This document shows, in pieces, positions 1-6,618 of a stretch of 11,768 nt of DNA (position 1 is its first letter; each line of letters starts with the position of its first letter). Origin of the DNA: Paludibacter sp. (GTDB lineage: Bacteria; Bacteroidota; Bacteroidia; Bacteroidales; Paludibacteraceae); contig JAITXR010000016.1 in NCBI GenBank assembly GCA_031284665.1, forward strand, positions 1 to 11,768. Direction: 5' to 3'. The notes beneath the pieces were generated by a model. It made no database searches, had not been told where the DNA came from, and worked only from the letters and a program-made list of their open reading frames with translations. The position numbers were made by a program, and so were the translations under genes.

Positions 1-247
1 GATAAAGTTTTTTTGCCTCTTTCATCAGTTCAATATAGGCTTGCGCCTTGTTTTTCTTCGATATTCGCCCTGCACCGAGATAGGTCATCGAATAAAAATT
101 ACATTGAACCGAGCCAATAATTTTTTCGCCGGAATTAATCGGCTTAAATAATTCATTTGAAGTGCTGCAACCGGATAGTAAACATACCGATACAATGCCT
201 GCTACTACTACGAAAATAATACTCAAAATAACATTAAATTTGTTCAT
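1..247 (-). CDS. Putative lipoprotein, 3' end cut off by the window edge
   Basis: The first 82 codons of a minus-strand gene are visible, starting at ATG 247-245 and leaving the window in frame. The N-terminus (MNKFNVILSIIFVV...) is a hydrophobic signal segment followed by a lipobox, LLSGC, with the lipidated cysteine at residue 27, so the product should be anchored in the periplasmic or outer membrane. The mature part begins with a short linker and continues with GEKIIGSVQ and a charged stretch ending KEAKKLY. I do not recognise the family with confidence, and no function is assigned. The start is supported by the well-formed signal peptide and an A-rich stretch just upstream. It is divergent from the AraC regulator gene. 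The aspartate/glutamate-rich surface-export signal of some Bacteroidota lipoproteins is not seen after the cysteine. Confidence 0.72.
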   Translation of the reverse strand, partial: MNKFNVILSIIFVVVAGIVSVCLLSGCSTSNELFKPINSGEKIIGSVQCNFYSMTYLGAGRISKKNKAQAYIELMKEAKKLY

Positions 248-615
248 TTTTTTTGATTTTTAGAATGTTAATAATTTATTTGTAAAAATTTGATTTGTAA
301 AAGTACTACTTGCGTAACAATATAATCGAATATAAAAGTCGCTTGTTTTATCCAATTTGTCGTTTTGTTTAATTTTATTTGCTGAATAAAGACCAAAATG
401 GTTGTTTATTTATTCAATTTGTCGGTTTAGTGTTTTTTATATTAATAAAATAATGTACTTTTGCATCAAAAGTAGAAACAAATGCCTTTATGCCTTTCTG
501 TCTTCTTGTTTATTTATTAAGCGCAAGCGCTCTTTTATAACAAACATAACGGCAATAAGACAAGAAGACACGACGAAATACAATATATTGATTTTTAATA
601 AATTACAAAAATAAA
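248..615. other. Divergent intergenic region with candidate promoter and repeats
   Basis: This 368-bp spacer lies between the lipoprotein gene (minus) and the AraC regulator (plus). It is very AT-rich and holds no convincing gene; the open frame at 402-614 has no family resemblance and an unlikely composition. It contains a 19-bp palindrome carrying a -7 promoter element on each strand (456-474) and two copies of CAATTTGTCG, at 353-362 and 415-424, spaced 62 bp apart. These could be regulatory sites for one or both divergent genes. Confidence 0.5.
456..474 (+). promoter_or_regulatory. Candidate -7 element inside a palindrome, upstream of the AraC regulator
   Basis: TACTTTTG at 456-463 matches the Bacteroidota -7 consensus TAnnTTTG. 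It forms the left arm of the palindrome TACTTTTGCATCAAAAGTA, so the minus strand carries the same TACTTTTG at 474-467. A clear TTTG -33 element about 20 bp upstream is not seen, so an activator could be needed. If used on the plus strand, it would leave a leader of roughly 145 nt before the AraC start at 616. The assignment rests on sequence match only. Confidence 0.4.
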
Positions 616-1518
616 ATGACAGATAAAATATTCAAAGTGGATTTCAATATTATTATGCAAAACATTGAAAATGATAGTATTGGAGGCGGATTTATGGTTT
701 TCGACAATTTAACCGACAAGATAAAAGACTACGGAATAATCGCCGTAACAGACTATCCGCTGCGATTAAACACGATAACAATTATTGCTTTTTGCACCGA
801 AGGAAGTATGACCTACAATTTGGGATTGAACAAAATGACAATCTCTCAAAATCAATTACACATAATTTTGCCCGACCAAATTATTCAAACAACGGAAGTC
901 AGCCCCGATTTTAAAGCCGGATTTATTGTGATACGACGAGATTTTTTTAATCTTCAAAACGATTTTACGCAGATAATAAATCTACATAACAGCCTGATTG
1001 AGAAGAGTTTTTTTGTTCTTTCGGACGACGAAATGCAAGAGCAGATAAAAATTTTTGGAATGATGAAAGATAAAATCAGAGATGTGAGCAATAATTACAA
1101 CCGACAAATTATTCAAAATTATTGTCAGATAACGTTTTACAATGTTTATAATCTGATTGCGAACGACAAAAAAGAAATTTCGAGTCCGAAAAGCAATCCT
1201 GTTCGCATTTACGAAAAATTTATCCGCAGTGTTGAAAAAAATTACCGCAAAGAGCATAATGTTGATTTTTATGCCGATTATTTATGCCTCACACCAAAAT
1301 ATATGTCGATGGTGATTTTTCAGATTAGCGGCAAACACGCTTTGGAATGGATACACGAACATATTGTGCTGGAAGCCAGAGCATTACTAAAATCGACAAG
1401 TATGAGTTTTCAGAATATTTCCGATACACTCAATTTTTCAACTTCATCGCATTTCAGCCGATTTTTCAAGCGAAACACAGGCTACACACCAAGCGAATAT
1501 CGGAAATTGGGAGAGTAA
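616..1518 (+). CDS. AraC-family transcriptional regulator
   Basis: This 300-residue protein has the usual AraC/XylS layout. Residues about 20-185 form an N-terminal sensor region with a beta-rich cupin-like part (for example the stretch around residues 55-105). Residues about 197-300 form the C-terminal DNA-binding domain. The first helix-turn-helix covers about residues 215-240 (VDFYADYLCLTPKYMSMV), and the second covers about 262-285. The family signature follows in the segment from NISDTLNFSTSSHFSRFF to GYTPSEYR (residues 267-296). Length is typical for the family. The ligand cannot be read from sequence. The gene is divergent from a lipoprotein gene, which is a possible target, and converges on the U32 gene with 5 bp between stop codons. 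The ATG at 616 is preceded by an A-rich tract rather than a Shine-Dalgarno sequence, as is usual in Bacteroidota. Confidence 0.9.
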   Translation: MTDKIFKVDFNIIMQNIENDSIGGGFMVFDNLTDKIKDYGIIAVTDYPLRLNTITIIAFCTEGSMTYNLGLNKMTISQNQLHIILPDQIIQTTEVSPDFKAGFIVIRRDFFNLQNDFTQIINLHNSLIEKSFFVLSDDEMQEQIKIFGMMKDKIRDVSNNYNRQIIQNYCQITFYNVYNLIANDKKEISSPKSNPVRIYEKFIRSVEKNYRKEHNVDFYADYLCLTPKYMSMVIFQISGKHALEWIHEHIVLEARALLKSTSMSFQNISDTLNFSTSSHFSRFFKRNTGYTPSEYRKLGE

Positions 1519-1523
1519 TAAAG

Positions 1524-3338
1524 TTATTCCACTTTCAATACGTGCATTTCGCATCGGGCGCAGTCGAATTTTAGTTCAAAACGCTGATTGTTATGCAATA
1601 AATATAATGGCTCGGGCGGTTTATTTTCGGCATTTTGACGCGCGCACCAGCCCATTTCGTATTTAATGCAGTGCTTTGTAAACATCAGAGGAACATTGCT
1701 TTGCGCCTCAATTTCAAAACCTTGCTCAAGATTTTCGACTCCGCAAAGTTGATAAAATTCAGCAGATAATTTGTTGCTTATATTTGCCCTGTAATTTAAC
1801 GTTTTCTCAGGATAAACAGCATACGAGCGCGGCAATGCGACATTGCGTTTATATAATTTTTCGCGCTCCAAATCCAAAATTTCAATTGCTTGCGTGCGCC
1901 ACGAATTGATTAGCGATATTGGGAAAAAATATGCTGTCTGACAGTTAATCTCCACATTTTGAGCAACATAAATCGTGTTTCCGAGTTTTGCAAGTTGTGT
2001 GCTAAGCGTTCCATTTGCTTTGTTGGCATCGTTGGCAAGTTGTTTTTGATAATCAATTTGCAGCGTTACGCTAATTTGTTCTTCATCAATTATTTGCAGC
2101 GAAAATCCGGTATTTGTTTCAGAAAAAATAATTTTCACCGCCATTTTTCGCACTGCCGAGTTTGCATTAAGCAATTTTTCAAATGCTTGGTCGTGATTTC
2201 TATATATAATTGTATTTGGCTGAATGTCAACCTGTTCGAAAGGGAAAATTTTACCGTTTTCAATCCTATTAACTCTAAAACCCGTAAGTTCGTTATCGCG
2301 ATTAAGATAACAAATTCCGTCGCCATTATGCAATATTTCAGCATTTTCGCTTTCGATAAAGTTTTCGCCAACACGCCGCACTTTCCCAATTTTTTCGCCA
2401 AGCGATTTTGGTGTTTCAGGTTTATAAATGCCTGAGTGTCGTCCTGTTATGAAATAATCTGTTGCCTCGCGTCGAAAGCTTTTTTCGGGATTTGGGTCAA
2501 AAAAGAAAGTTGTTGCGCCAAGTGATGATTTTGAAAAATTTTGCTTTTCCTCCAGCAATAAATCAATTTTTTTGCGATAGAAAGCAGTTATATTTTTCAC
2601 ATAATTAGCGTCTTTTAATCTGCCTTCGATTTTGAACGACGAAATACCGGCATCGAGCATTGAGCCTAAATGTGCCGAAAGGTCTAAATCTTTCAGCGAA
2701 AGTAAATGTCTGTTTCTCTGCAAAATACGCCCTTCGGCATCGAGCAAATCGTAGGGCAAACGGCAAAATTGTGCGCATTGACCGCGATTTGCACTGCGCT
2801 TGCACATTGCCTCGCTAATATAGCATTGCCCGCTGTAACTCACACACAAAGCCCCGTGAACAAAGGCTTCTAATTCAATATTTGTTTGAGCGCGAATTTC
2901 GGCAATTTGCTGTAACGTCAATTCGCGTGCCAACACAACTCGCGAAAAACCAACATCTTGCAAAAAACGTACTTTTTCCGCCGTGCGATTATCGCTTTGC
3001 GTACTTGCGTGCAGTGCTATTGGCGGTAAATTCATCTGCAAAATTCCCATATCCTGCACAATCAGAGCATCAACGCCGATATTGTATATATCCCAAATTA
3101 ATTTTTCGGCATCGGATAAATCGCTGTCAGTCAGAATGGTATTAAGCGTAACATAAACTTTTGTGCGAAATCTGTGCGCATATTTCGTCAATACGTCAAT
3201 ATCCTGAATTGAGTTATCGGCTGCTTGACGCGCTCCAAAACGTGCCGCTCCAATGTAGATTGCATCAGCACCGTGATTAACGGCAGCAAGTCCACATTCG
3301 AGATTGCGAGCCGGAGATAGAAGTTCAATTTTGGGCAT
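1524..3338 (-). CDS. U32-family protein, RlhA/TrhP-like (RNA hydroxylation)
   Basis: This 604-residue protein belongs to peptidase family U32. It begins with IELLSPARNLECG and the AIYIG segment of the TIM-barrel-like domain. The family signature is at residues 157-175 (E157, F159, HGALC with C165, SGQC with C172). C165, C172, C188 and C192 are spaced like the iron-sulfur ligands of characterised members. In E. coli, RlhA and TrhP of this family hydroxylate C2501 of 23S rRNA and wobble uridines of tRNA; most U32 proteins are probably not proteases. Inference: this one also acts in prephenate-dependent RNA hydroxylation, and length (RlhA is about 650 residues) makes RlhA the closer match. A second cysteine group lies near the C-terminus (C557, C565, C593, C596). 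The start at 3338 gives the expected N-terminus. No clear promoter is seen in the repeat-filled upstream spacer. Confidence 0.85.
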   Translation of the reverse strand: MPKIELLSPARNLECGLAAVNHGADAIYIGAARFGARQAADNSIQDIDVLTKYAHRFRTKVYVTLNTILTDSDLSDAEKLIWDIYNIGVDALIVQDMGILQMNLPPIALHASTQSDNRTAEKVRFLQDVGFSRVVLARELTLQQIAEIRAQTNIELEAFVHGALCVSYSGQCYISEAMCKRSANRGQCAQFCRLPYDLLDAEGRILQRNRHLLSLKDLDLSAHLGSMLDAGISSFKIEGRLKDANYVKNITAFYRKKIDLLLEEKQNFSKSSLGATTFFFDPNPEKSFRREATDYFITGRHSGIYKPETPKSLGEKIGKVRRVGENFIESENAEILHNGDGICYLNRDNELTGFRVNRIENGKIFPFEQVDIQPNTIIYRNHDQAFEKLLNANSAVRKMAVKIIFSETNTGFSLQIIDEEQISVTLQIDYQKQLANDANKANGTLSTQLAKLGNTIYVAQNVEINCQTAYFFPISLINSWRTQAIEILDLEREKLYKRNVALPRSYAVYPEKTLNYRANISNKLSAEFYQLCGVENLEQGFEIEAQSNVPLMFTKHCIKYEMGWCARQNAENKPPEPLYLLHNNQRFELKFDCARCEMHVLKVE

Positions 3339-3350
3339 AAAGTTTTGGTT

Positions 3351-3420
3351 AGAAGTTAAAGAAGATAGAAGTTAAAGAAGATAGAAGTTTGAAGATAGAA
3401 GATAGAAGATAGAAGTTTGA
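3351..3420. repeat. GA-rich short tandem repeat
   Basis: This stretch is built from imperfect copies of GAAGATAGAAGTT(A/T). The 11-mer AGATAGAAGTT starts at 3363, 3379 and 3407, with extra GATAGAA units between. The plus strand is almost free of C. The same 11-mer also occurs at 3315-3325, inside the first codons of the U32 gene. It looks like slippage-generated intergenic sequence; the units are too short and irregular for a CRISPR array. Confidence 0.8.
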
Positions 3421-3428
3421 ATGTTTGA

Positions 3429-3456
3429 GTAGAGACAAGGCATGCCTTGTCTGTAC
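3429..3456. repeat. Perfect 20-bp palindrome, 28 bp with one mismatch
   Basis: AGACAAGGCATGCCTTGTCT at 3433-3452 is its own reverse complement. Four further bases on each side extend the dyad to 3429-3456 with a single mismatched pair (3432 against 3453). It lies between two minus-strand genes. No run of T follows it on either strand, so an intrinsic terminator is unlikely. The form, short GC-richer dyad in an AT-rich spacer, resembles dispersed REP-like palindromes; copy number in the genome cannot be judged from one window. Confidence 0.75.
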
Positions 3457-3518
3457 AGTTCCCAAATTAGTAAGTTAATCACTTTCTTTGTTCCTTATTG
3501 TATTTTGTATTCTCATTT

Positions 3519-4052
3519 TCATTCATTTTGTTCAATATATTTCCACCAATTTTTATAAAACCTCTGATAATAAATATTATAAGGGTAAGGAATAGTGTCT
3601 GTGGAGTGCCAAAAAGTTCCTGATTTTTCTGTTTTTACCAAAATATTACCATTTGTTTCCCTGCGCAAATTTTCAATTTGATTGTCTTTCATAAACTCAG
3701 CAGTAGCAATTATTTCATTAATATTTTCCGTATCAGCAAAATAAAATGAAATACTGTCTATTGGAATTTTACAATATAATAATGAATCATGGTATCTTAT
3801 GTATTTTGTGTTGTTTTTATCCAAAGAAAGGAAATACAAGCATTGTATTTTTGAATCCCAATCTTGATAAATAATATCTGTATGGTTTCGGTGCGAAAAT
3901 GTGCCGAATGGCAAAGAACTTTTAGCAACAGTATCCAATAATGTTTCAATATTCAGTTGGTCGTATATATTTGCTTTTGATATTCTATGTACAAAAAAGA
4001 CTAAACATAAGATAAGTATTAAAAAAATTATGAAATAATACAGTTTTTTCAT
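3519..4052 (-). CDS. Hypothetical membrane-anchored protein
   Basis: This 177-residue protein starts MKKLYYFIIFLILILCLVFF: one N-terminal hydrophobic helix (about residues 5-21) after a short positive stretch, so it is either anchored in the inner membrane with a periplasmic body or secreted. The remainder is polar and rich in Y, N, D and I, with an aromatic C-terminus (PYPYNIYYQRFYKNWWKYIEQ). I do not recognise a family. An in-frame ATG lies five codons earlier at 4067, but I chose 4052 because GGAGG (complement of 4061-4065) sits 8 nt before it, an unusual Shine-Dalgarno sequence for this phylum, and the hydrophobic segment follows directly. The gene lies downstream of dxr on the same strand, about 100 bp away, and may be cotranscribed or independent. 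Confidence 0.7.
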   Translation of the reverse strand: MKKLYYFIIFLILILCLVFFVHRISKANIYDQLNIETLLDTVAKSSLPFGTFSHRNHTDIIYQDWDSKIQCLYFLSLDKNNTKYIRYHDSLLYCKIPIDSISFYFADTENINEIIATAEFMKDNQIENLRRETNGNILVKTEKSGTFWHSTDTIPYPYNIYYQRFYKNWWKYIEQNE

Positions 4053-4060
4053 TTTTTTAT

Positions 4061-4065
4061 CCTCC
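4061..4065 (-). promoter_or_regulatory. Shine-Dalgarno-like GGAGG deciding the start of the small membrane protein
   Basis: On the minus strand GGAGG is followed by eight A/T bases and then ATG at 4052. Canonical Shine-Dalgarno sites are rare in Bacteroidota, and the other genes here lack them. The spacing fits initiation at 4052 rather than at the ATG at 4067, which would overlap the motif. Confidence 0.45.
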
Positions 4066-4151
4066 ATTCCTTTAATTATTTAACCAACAAATACCATAAA
4101 CGACATAAATTGTATTAAGTATCAAAATATTAGACGGTCGTAATTAATTAA

Positions 4152-5309
4152 TTAATAATTCGTAATTGTTTTCGTAATCAGTCTTGTTTTGCGGTCGGTT
4201 TCGACATAATCGTTATAAGATGGTTTGGCGATAAAATCCATTTTTTCAATCACTTGTTCGATTATGTGGCTCATTTGCAAAAAAGCAATTTTATCGTGCA
4301 AAAAAGCATCAACCACCACTTCGTTTGCGGCGTTCAGAATACATGGCGAATTTCCTCCGCATTGCATTGCATATTGGGCAAGAGCGAGGTTTGGAAAACG
4401 TTTTGTATCTGCTTTTTCAAACGTGAGATTTGGGTGTTGAAAAAAATCAAGTTTTTCAAAATTGCTATCAAGTCGTTGCGGAAAACTCAATGCATATTGG
4501 ATTGGCAGTTTCATATCGGGCACGCCAAGTTGCGCTTTTATTGAGCCATCCACAAATTCAACCATCGAATGGATAATCGATTGCGGATGCACCACAACTG
4601 CGATTTGCTCCGCTTTCAAACCGAAAAGCCATTTTGCCTCAATCATTTCAAAACCTTTATTCATCAGCGATGCCGAGTCGATAGTAACTTTTGCGCCCAT
4701 TTTCCAAGTTGGATGTTGCAGCGCATCGGCGGCTTTTACGCTTTGCAGTTGTTCGATTGTTTTTTGACGAAACGGTCCGCCCGATGCTGTAAGAATTATT
4801 TTACTCACACTTTCGGGATTTTCGCCCGTAAGGCACTGAAAAATAGCACTATGTTCGGAATCAACAGGTATTATTTCCGCTCTATTTTCGGTCGCGAGTT
4901 TCAGAATAAGTTCGCCGGCTACAACCAGCGTTTCTTTGTTGGCAAGCGCAATTCGTTTTCCCGCCTCAATTGCTTTAATAGTTGGGAGCAATCCGGCATA
5001 GCCCACCATTGCCGTAACCACAGTATCCACAGGCGTAAGTTCGGCAAGTTGCGCGATGCTGTCGGCACCGGCAAAAACTTTTATTGGCAAATCCGCCAGA
5101 GCCTCTTTTAGTTTTGGGTACAATGTTTCGTTTTCGATAGCCACCATTTCGGGCTGAAATTGCTTTGCCTGTTGTATCAGCAAATCAACATTATTACCCG
5201 CCGCCAAAGCATAAACTTCAAAATTATCGGGATGTTGATTTATAACCTGTAGCGTCTGTGTCCCGATAGAGCCGGTAGAGCCAAGTATTGCTATTTTTTT
5301 TGTTTGCAT
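4152..5309 (-). CDS. dxr: 1-deoxy-D-xylulose 5-phosphate reductoisomerase
   Basis: This cytoplasmic enzyme of the MEP pathway converts 1-deoxy-D-xylulose 5-phosphate to 2-C-methyl-D-erythritol 4-phosphate with NADPH and a divalent metal. The 385-residue length is typical. The N-terminal NADPH-binding motif GSTGSIG is at residues 10-16. D150 and E152 in VDSEHSAIFQ match the E. coli metal ligands with the same numbering, and E221 in NKGFEMIEA corresponds to the third. SGGPF (176-180), H199 and N217/K218 match the substrate-binding and flexible-loop residues. All catalytic residues are present, so the enzyme should be active. It begins 5 bp after the stop of the LytM-like gene, so the two are almost certainly one operon read from the promoter near 6265. 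The stop is followed by an (ATTA)n-like tract at 4137-4156, with no clear terminator. Confidence 0.98.
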   Translation of the reverse strand: MQTKKIAILGSTGSIGTQTLQVINQHPDNFEVYALAAGNNVDLLIQQAKQFQPEMVAIENETLYPKLKEALADLPIKVFAGADSIAQLAELTPVDTVVTAMVGYAGLLPTIKAIEAGKRIALANKETLVVAGELILKLATENRAEIIPVDSEHSAIFQCLTGENPESVSKIILTASGGPFRQKTIEQLQSVKAADALQHPTWKMGAKVTIDSASLMNKGFEMIEAKWLFGLKAEQIAVVVHPQSIIHSMVEFVDGSIKAQLGVPDMKLPIQYALSFPQRLDSNFEKLDFFQHPNLTFEKADTKRFPNLALAQYAMQCGGNSPCILNAANEVVVDAFLHDKIAFLQMSHIIEQVIEKMDFIAKPSYNDYVETDRKTRLITKTITNY

Positions 5310-5314
5310 TATTA

Positions 5315-6169
5315 TTAAAAAATTATTTCTTCATTTGGATTTCGAGAGTCGCCATTGTGCCAAAGTTCAAAATAAAACTGTTGATTTGCGTTGTCTAAAC
5401 TACCGCCTCCTGCAACAGCAATCACTTCGCCCGCCTTAACCCTGTCGCCTTCGCTTTTGTATAATTTTGTATTGTTTTTGTAAACCGAAAGAAAATCGTG
5501 AGTGTGCTGAATTTGAATTACCCAGCCATAATCAAAAGTTAATCGAGCCATCACCACAGTGCCATCTAAAACGCTCATTATCGGCTCATTTGCGCCGGTC
5601 GCAATACTTATTCCGTATCTATTATCCGAATAAACAGGCGTAATAACTCCTTTTGCAGGGCGATAAAAAACTGTTCGTTTGTTGGTGTTCGACGGATTGA
5701 CATCAATATTATATTTTTCGTCTTGCTCGTATTGAGCAATGAATTTTTGCTCTGCTTTTGTCTGTTCGATAGCATCTTCGGCAATTTTAGTCAACCCGAT
5801 TGAGTCTATCACAATCAGCGAATCGGACTGCACATCGCCTGCCACTATACCTTTAATAATGGTGAGATATTGTGAATGTAACTGCAATTGATGCTCGAGC
5901 GAATCCACAGTTATAGATTTGGAAATAAACGTGGCGCGGTCGCCCATCGAGCCATATCCGGGCAGATAATATCTTATAGGTGTGGCAATTATCAATATCG
6001 CCAGCAAAATAAATGTAATAAGCACAAATAACGAAACATAAAGCATTACGCTCAAACGCGACAGGCGGAAGTGCCACGACTCTTCCAAAGTGTTCTCGTT
6101 GAGCACTGATACGCGATATTGAAAACGTATTTTGTGAAAGAATTTTTTTAATTTACTTTTTTTAGTCAT
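5315..6169 (-). CDS. M23/LytM-like membrane protein, probably non-catalytic
   Basis: This 284-residue protein has a basic cytoplasmic N-terminus (MTKKSKLKKFFHKIRFQYR), one membrane helix at about residues 40-63, a helical linker to about 165, and a C-terminal LytM/M23 fold at about 170-284. In active enzymes the zinc ligands are HxxxD and HxH. Here the first site is R184/S188 (NRYGISIA), the second is Q264/Y266 (NQQFYFEL), and the usual YxH is Y230-K-N232. All are replaced, so the domain should not cut peptidoglycan; like EnvC or NlpD it may bind or activate a cell-wall hydrolase. The frame is open to a TTG at 6265, but that overlaps a promoter and repeat-like spacer, and ATG 6169 gives a natural N-terminus. 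It is upstream of dxr in one operon. Confidence 0.83.
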   Translation of the reverse strand: MTKKSKLKKFFHKIRFQYRVSVLNENTLEESWHFRLSRLSVMLYVSLFVLITFILLAILIIATPIRYYLPGYGSMGDRATFISKSITVDSLEHQLQLHSQYLTIIKGIVAGDVQSDSLIVIDSIGLTKIAEDAIEQTKAEQKFIAQYEQDEKYNIDVNPSNTNKRTVFYRPAKGVITPVYSDNRYGISIATGANEPIMSVLDGTVVMARLTFDYGWVIQIQHTHDFLSVYKNNTKLYKSEGDRVKAGEVIAVAGGGSLDNANQQFYFELWHNGDSRNPNEEIIF

Positions 6170-6262
6170 AATTTGGGGTATGAGATTTTGAGATATGAGA
6201 TTTGAAATTGTGTCAAACGTGCACTCCAAAACCCGAAATCTGAAATTCTTTTTAATTTTCGA

Positions 6263-6270
6263 CAAATATA
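6263..6270 (-). promoter_or_regulatory. Candidate -7 element for the LytM-like/dxr operon
   Basis: Read on the minus strand, 6270-6263 is TATATTTG, a full match to TAnnTTTG. Transcription would start near 6256 and leave a leader of about 87 nt before ATG 6169. Part of the leader (about 6178-6206) is composed of TGAGATTT-like repeats. The position argues against translation beginning at the upstream TTG at 6265. No clear -33 TTTG is seen. Confidence 0.5.
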
Positions 6271-6517
6271 AACACTTTTTATTTAAAATAATATACTTTG
6301 AATGTAAAAATTAGAACAAAGAACAATAAACAATATGCCAATATGCCAATGAAGAAATGTAAAAATTGACAAGACTACTTAATTAGTAGCATTATCATCC
6401 CGATAACTATCAGAAAAATTATCAATTGCCAATTATCACGACACCTTCAAGGCTTGCGGGGACTAATTTGCTAACTGCTCAAACTTTTCAAACATTCAAA
6501 CTACTCAAATTTTGTTA
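6271..6517. other. Divergent spacer with decayed repeat fragments
   Basis: No gene is visible. The stretch holds several small repeats: ATATGCCA in tandem near 6333-6347, a CTACT/AGTAG inverted repeat at 6375-6389, a GATA/TATC dyad near 6402-6411, CCTTCAAGG near 6446-6454, and TCAAACATTCAAACT at 6488-6502, whose reverse complement occurs at 3414-3428. This patchwork looks like decayed dispersed intergenic repeats rather than a regulated leader. Confidence 0.45.
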
Positions 6518-6575
6518 TTGTATCTGTTTTGTAACCAAAATGCAGTCGTAGTGTAATGTGGCTACGATATTTTTG
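6518..6575 (+). promoter_or_regulatory. PhoB-type promoter of the porin gene
   Basis: Four 7-bp half-sites start every 11 bp: TTGTATC (6518), TTGTAAC (6529), ATGCAGT (6540) and GTGTAAT (6551). Exactly 10 bp after the last lies TATTTTTG (6568-6575), a TAnnTTTG -7 element. The 7+4 spacing and the 10-bp gap to the core element are those of known PhoB boxes, in which PhoB takes the place of the distal promoter element. The third half-site is weak. Transcription should start near 6582, giving a leader of about 37 nt. Confidence 0.75.
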
Positions 6576-6618
6576 CGGCGTTAATAATTTTAAAATAATA
6601 ATTAAAAAACAACGACGT

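Noticed and set aside
517..532. AGCG/CGCT dyad in the leader of the AraC regulator
   Set aside because: Only four base pairs with a 4-nt loop and no other support.
402..614. Open frame of 70 codons on the plus strand before the AraC regulator
   Set aside because: It begins before the candidate promoter, has a low-complexity F/I/K/Y-rich product without family resemblance, and lies in a divergent regulatory spacer.
3351..3420. Possible CRISPR array
   Set aside because: Units are 7-16 bp, irregular and without unique spacers; it is a simple tandem repeat.
3433..3452. Palindrome as an intrinsic terminator
   Set aside because: No T-run follows on either strand, and the dyad has no unpaired loop bases apart from those forced by hairpin geometry.
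4137..4156. ATTA tandem run after dxr as a terminator or phase-variable tract
   Set aside because: It is pure A/T with no GC-rich stem and lies mostly outside coding sequence, so neither role is supported.
6170..6265. N-terminal extension of the LytM-like gene from a TTG at 6265
   Set aside because: The TTG lies in a candidate -7 element and the extension translates TGAGATTT-type repeats; ATG 6169 starts a natural basic N-terminus.
6556..6618. N-terminal extension of the porin reading frame
   Set aside because: It overlaps the fourth PhoB half-site and the -7 element, and the signal peptide begins at the ATG at 6619.
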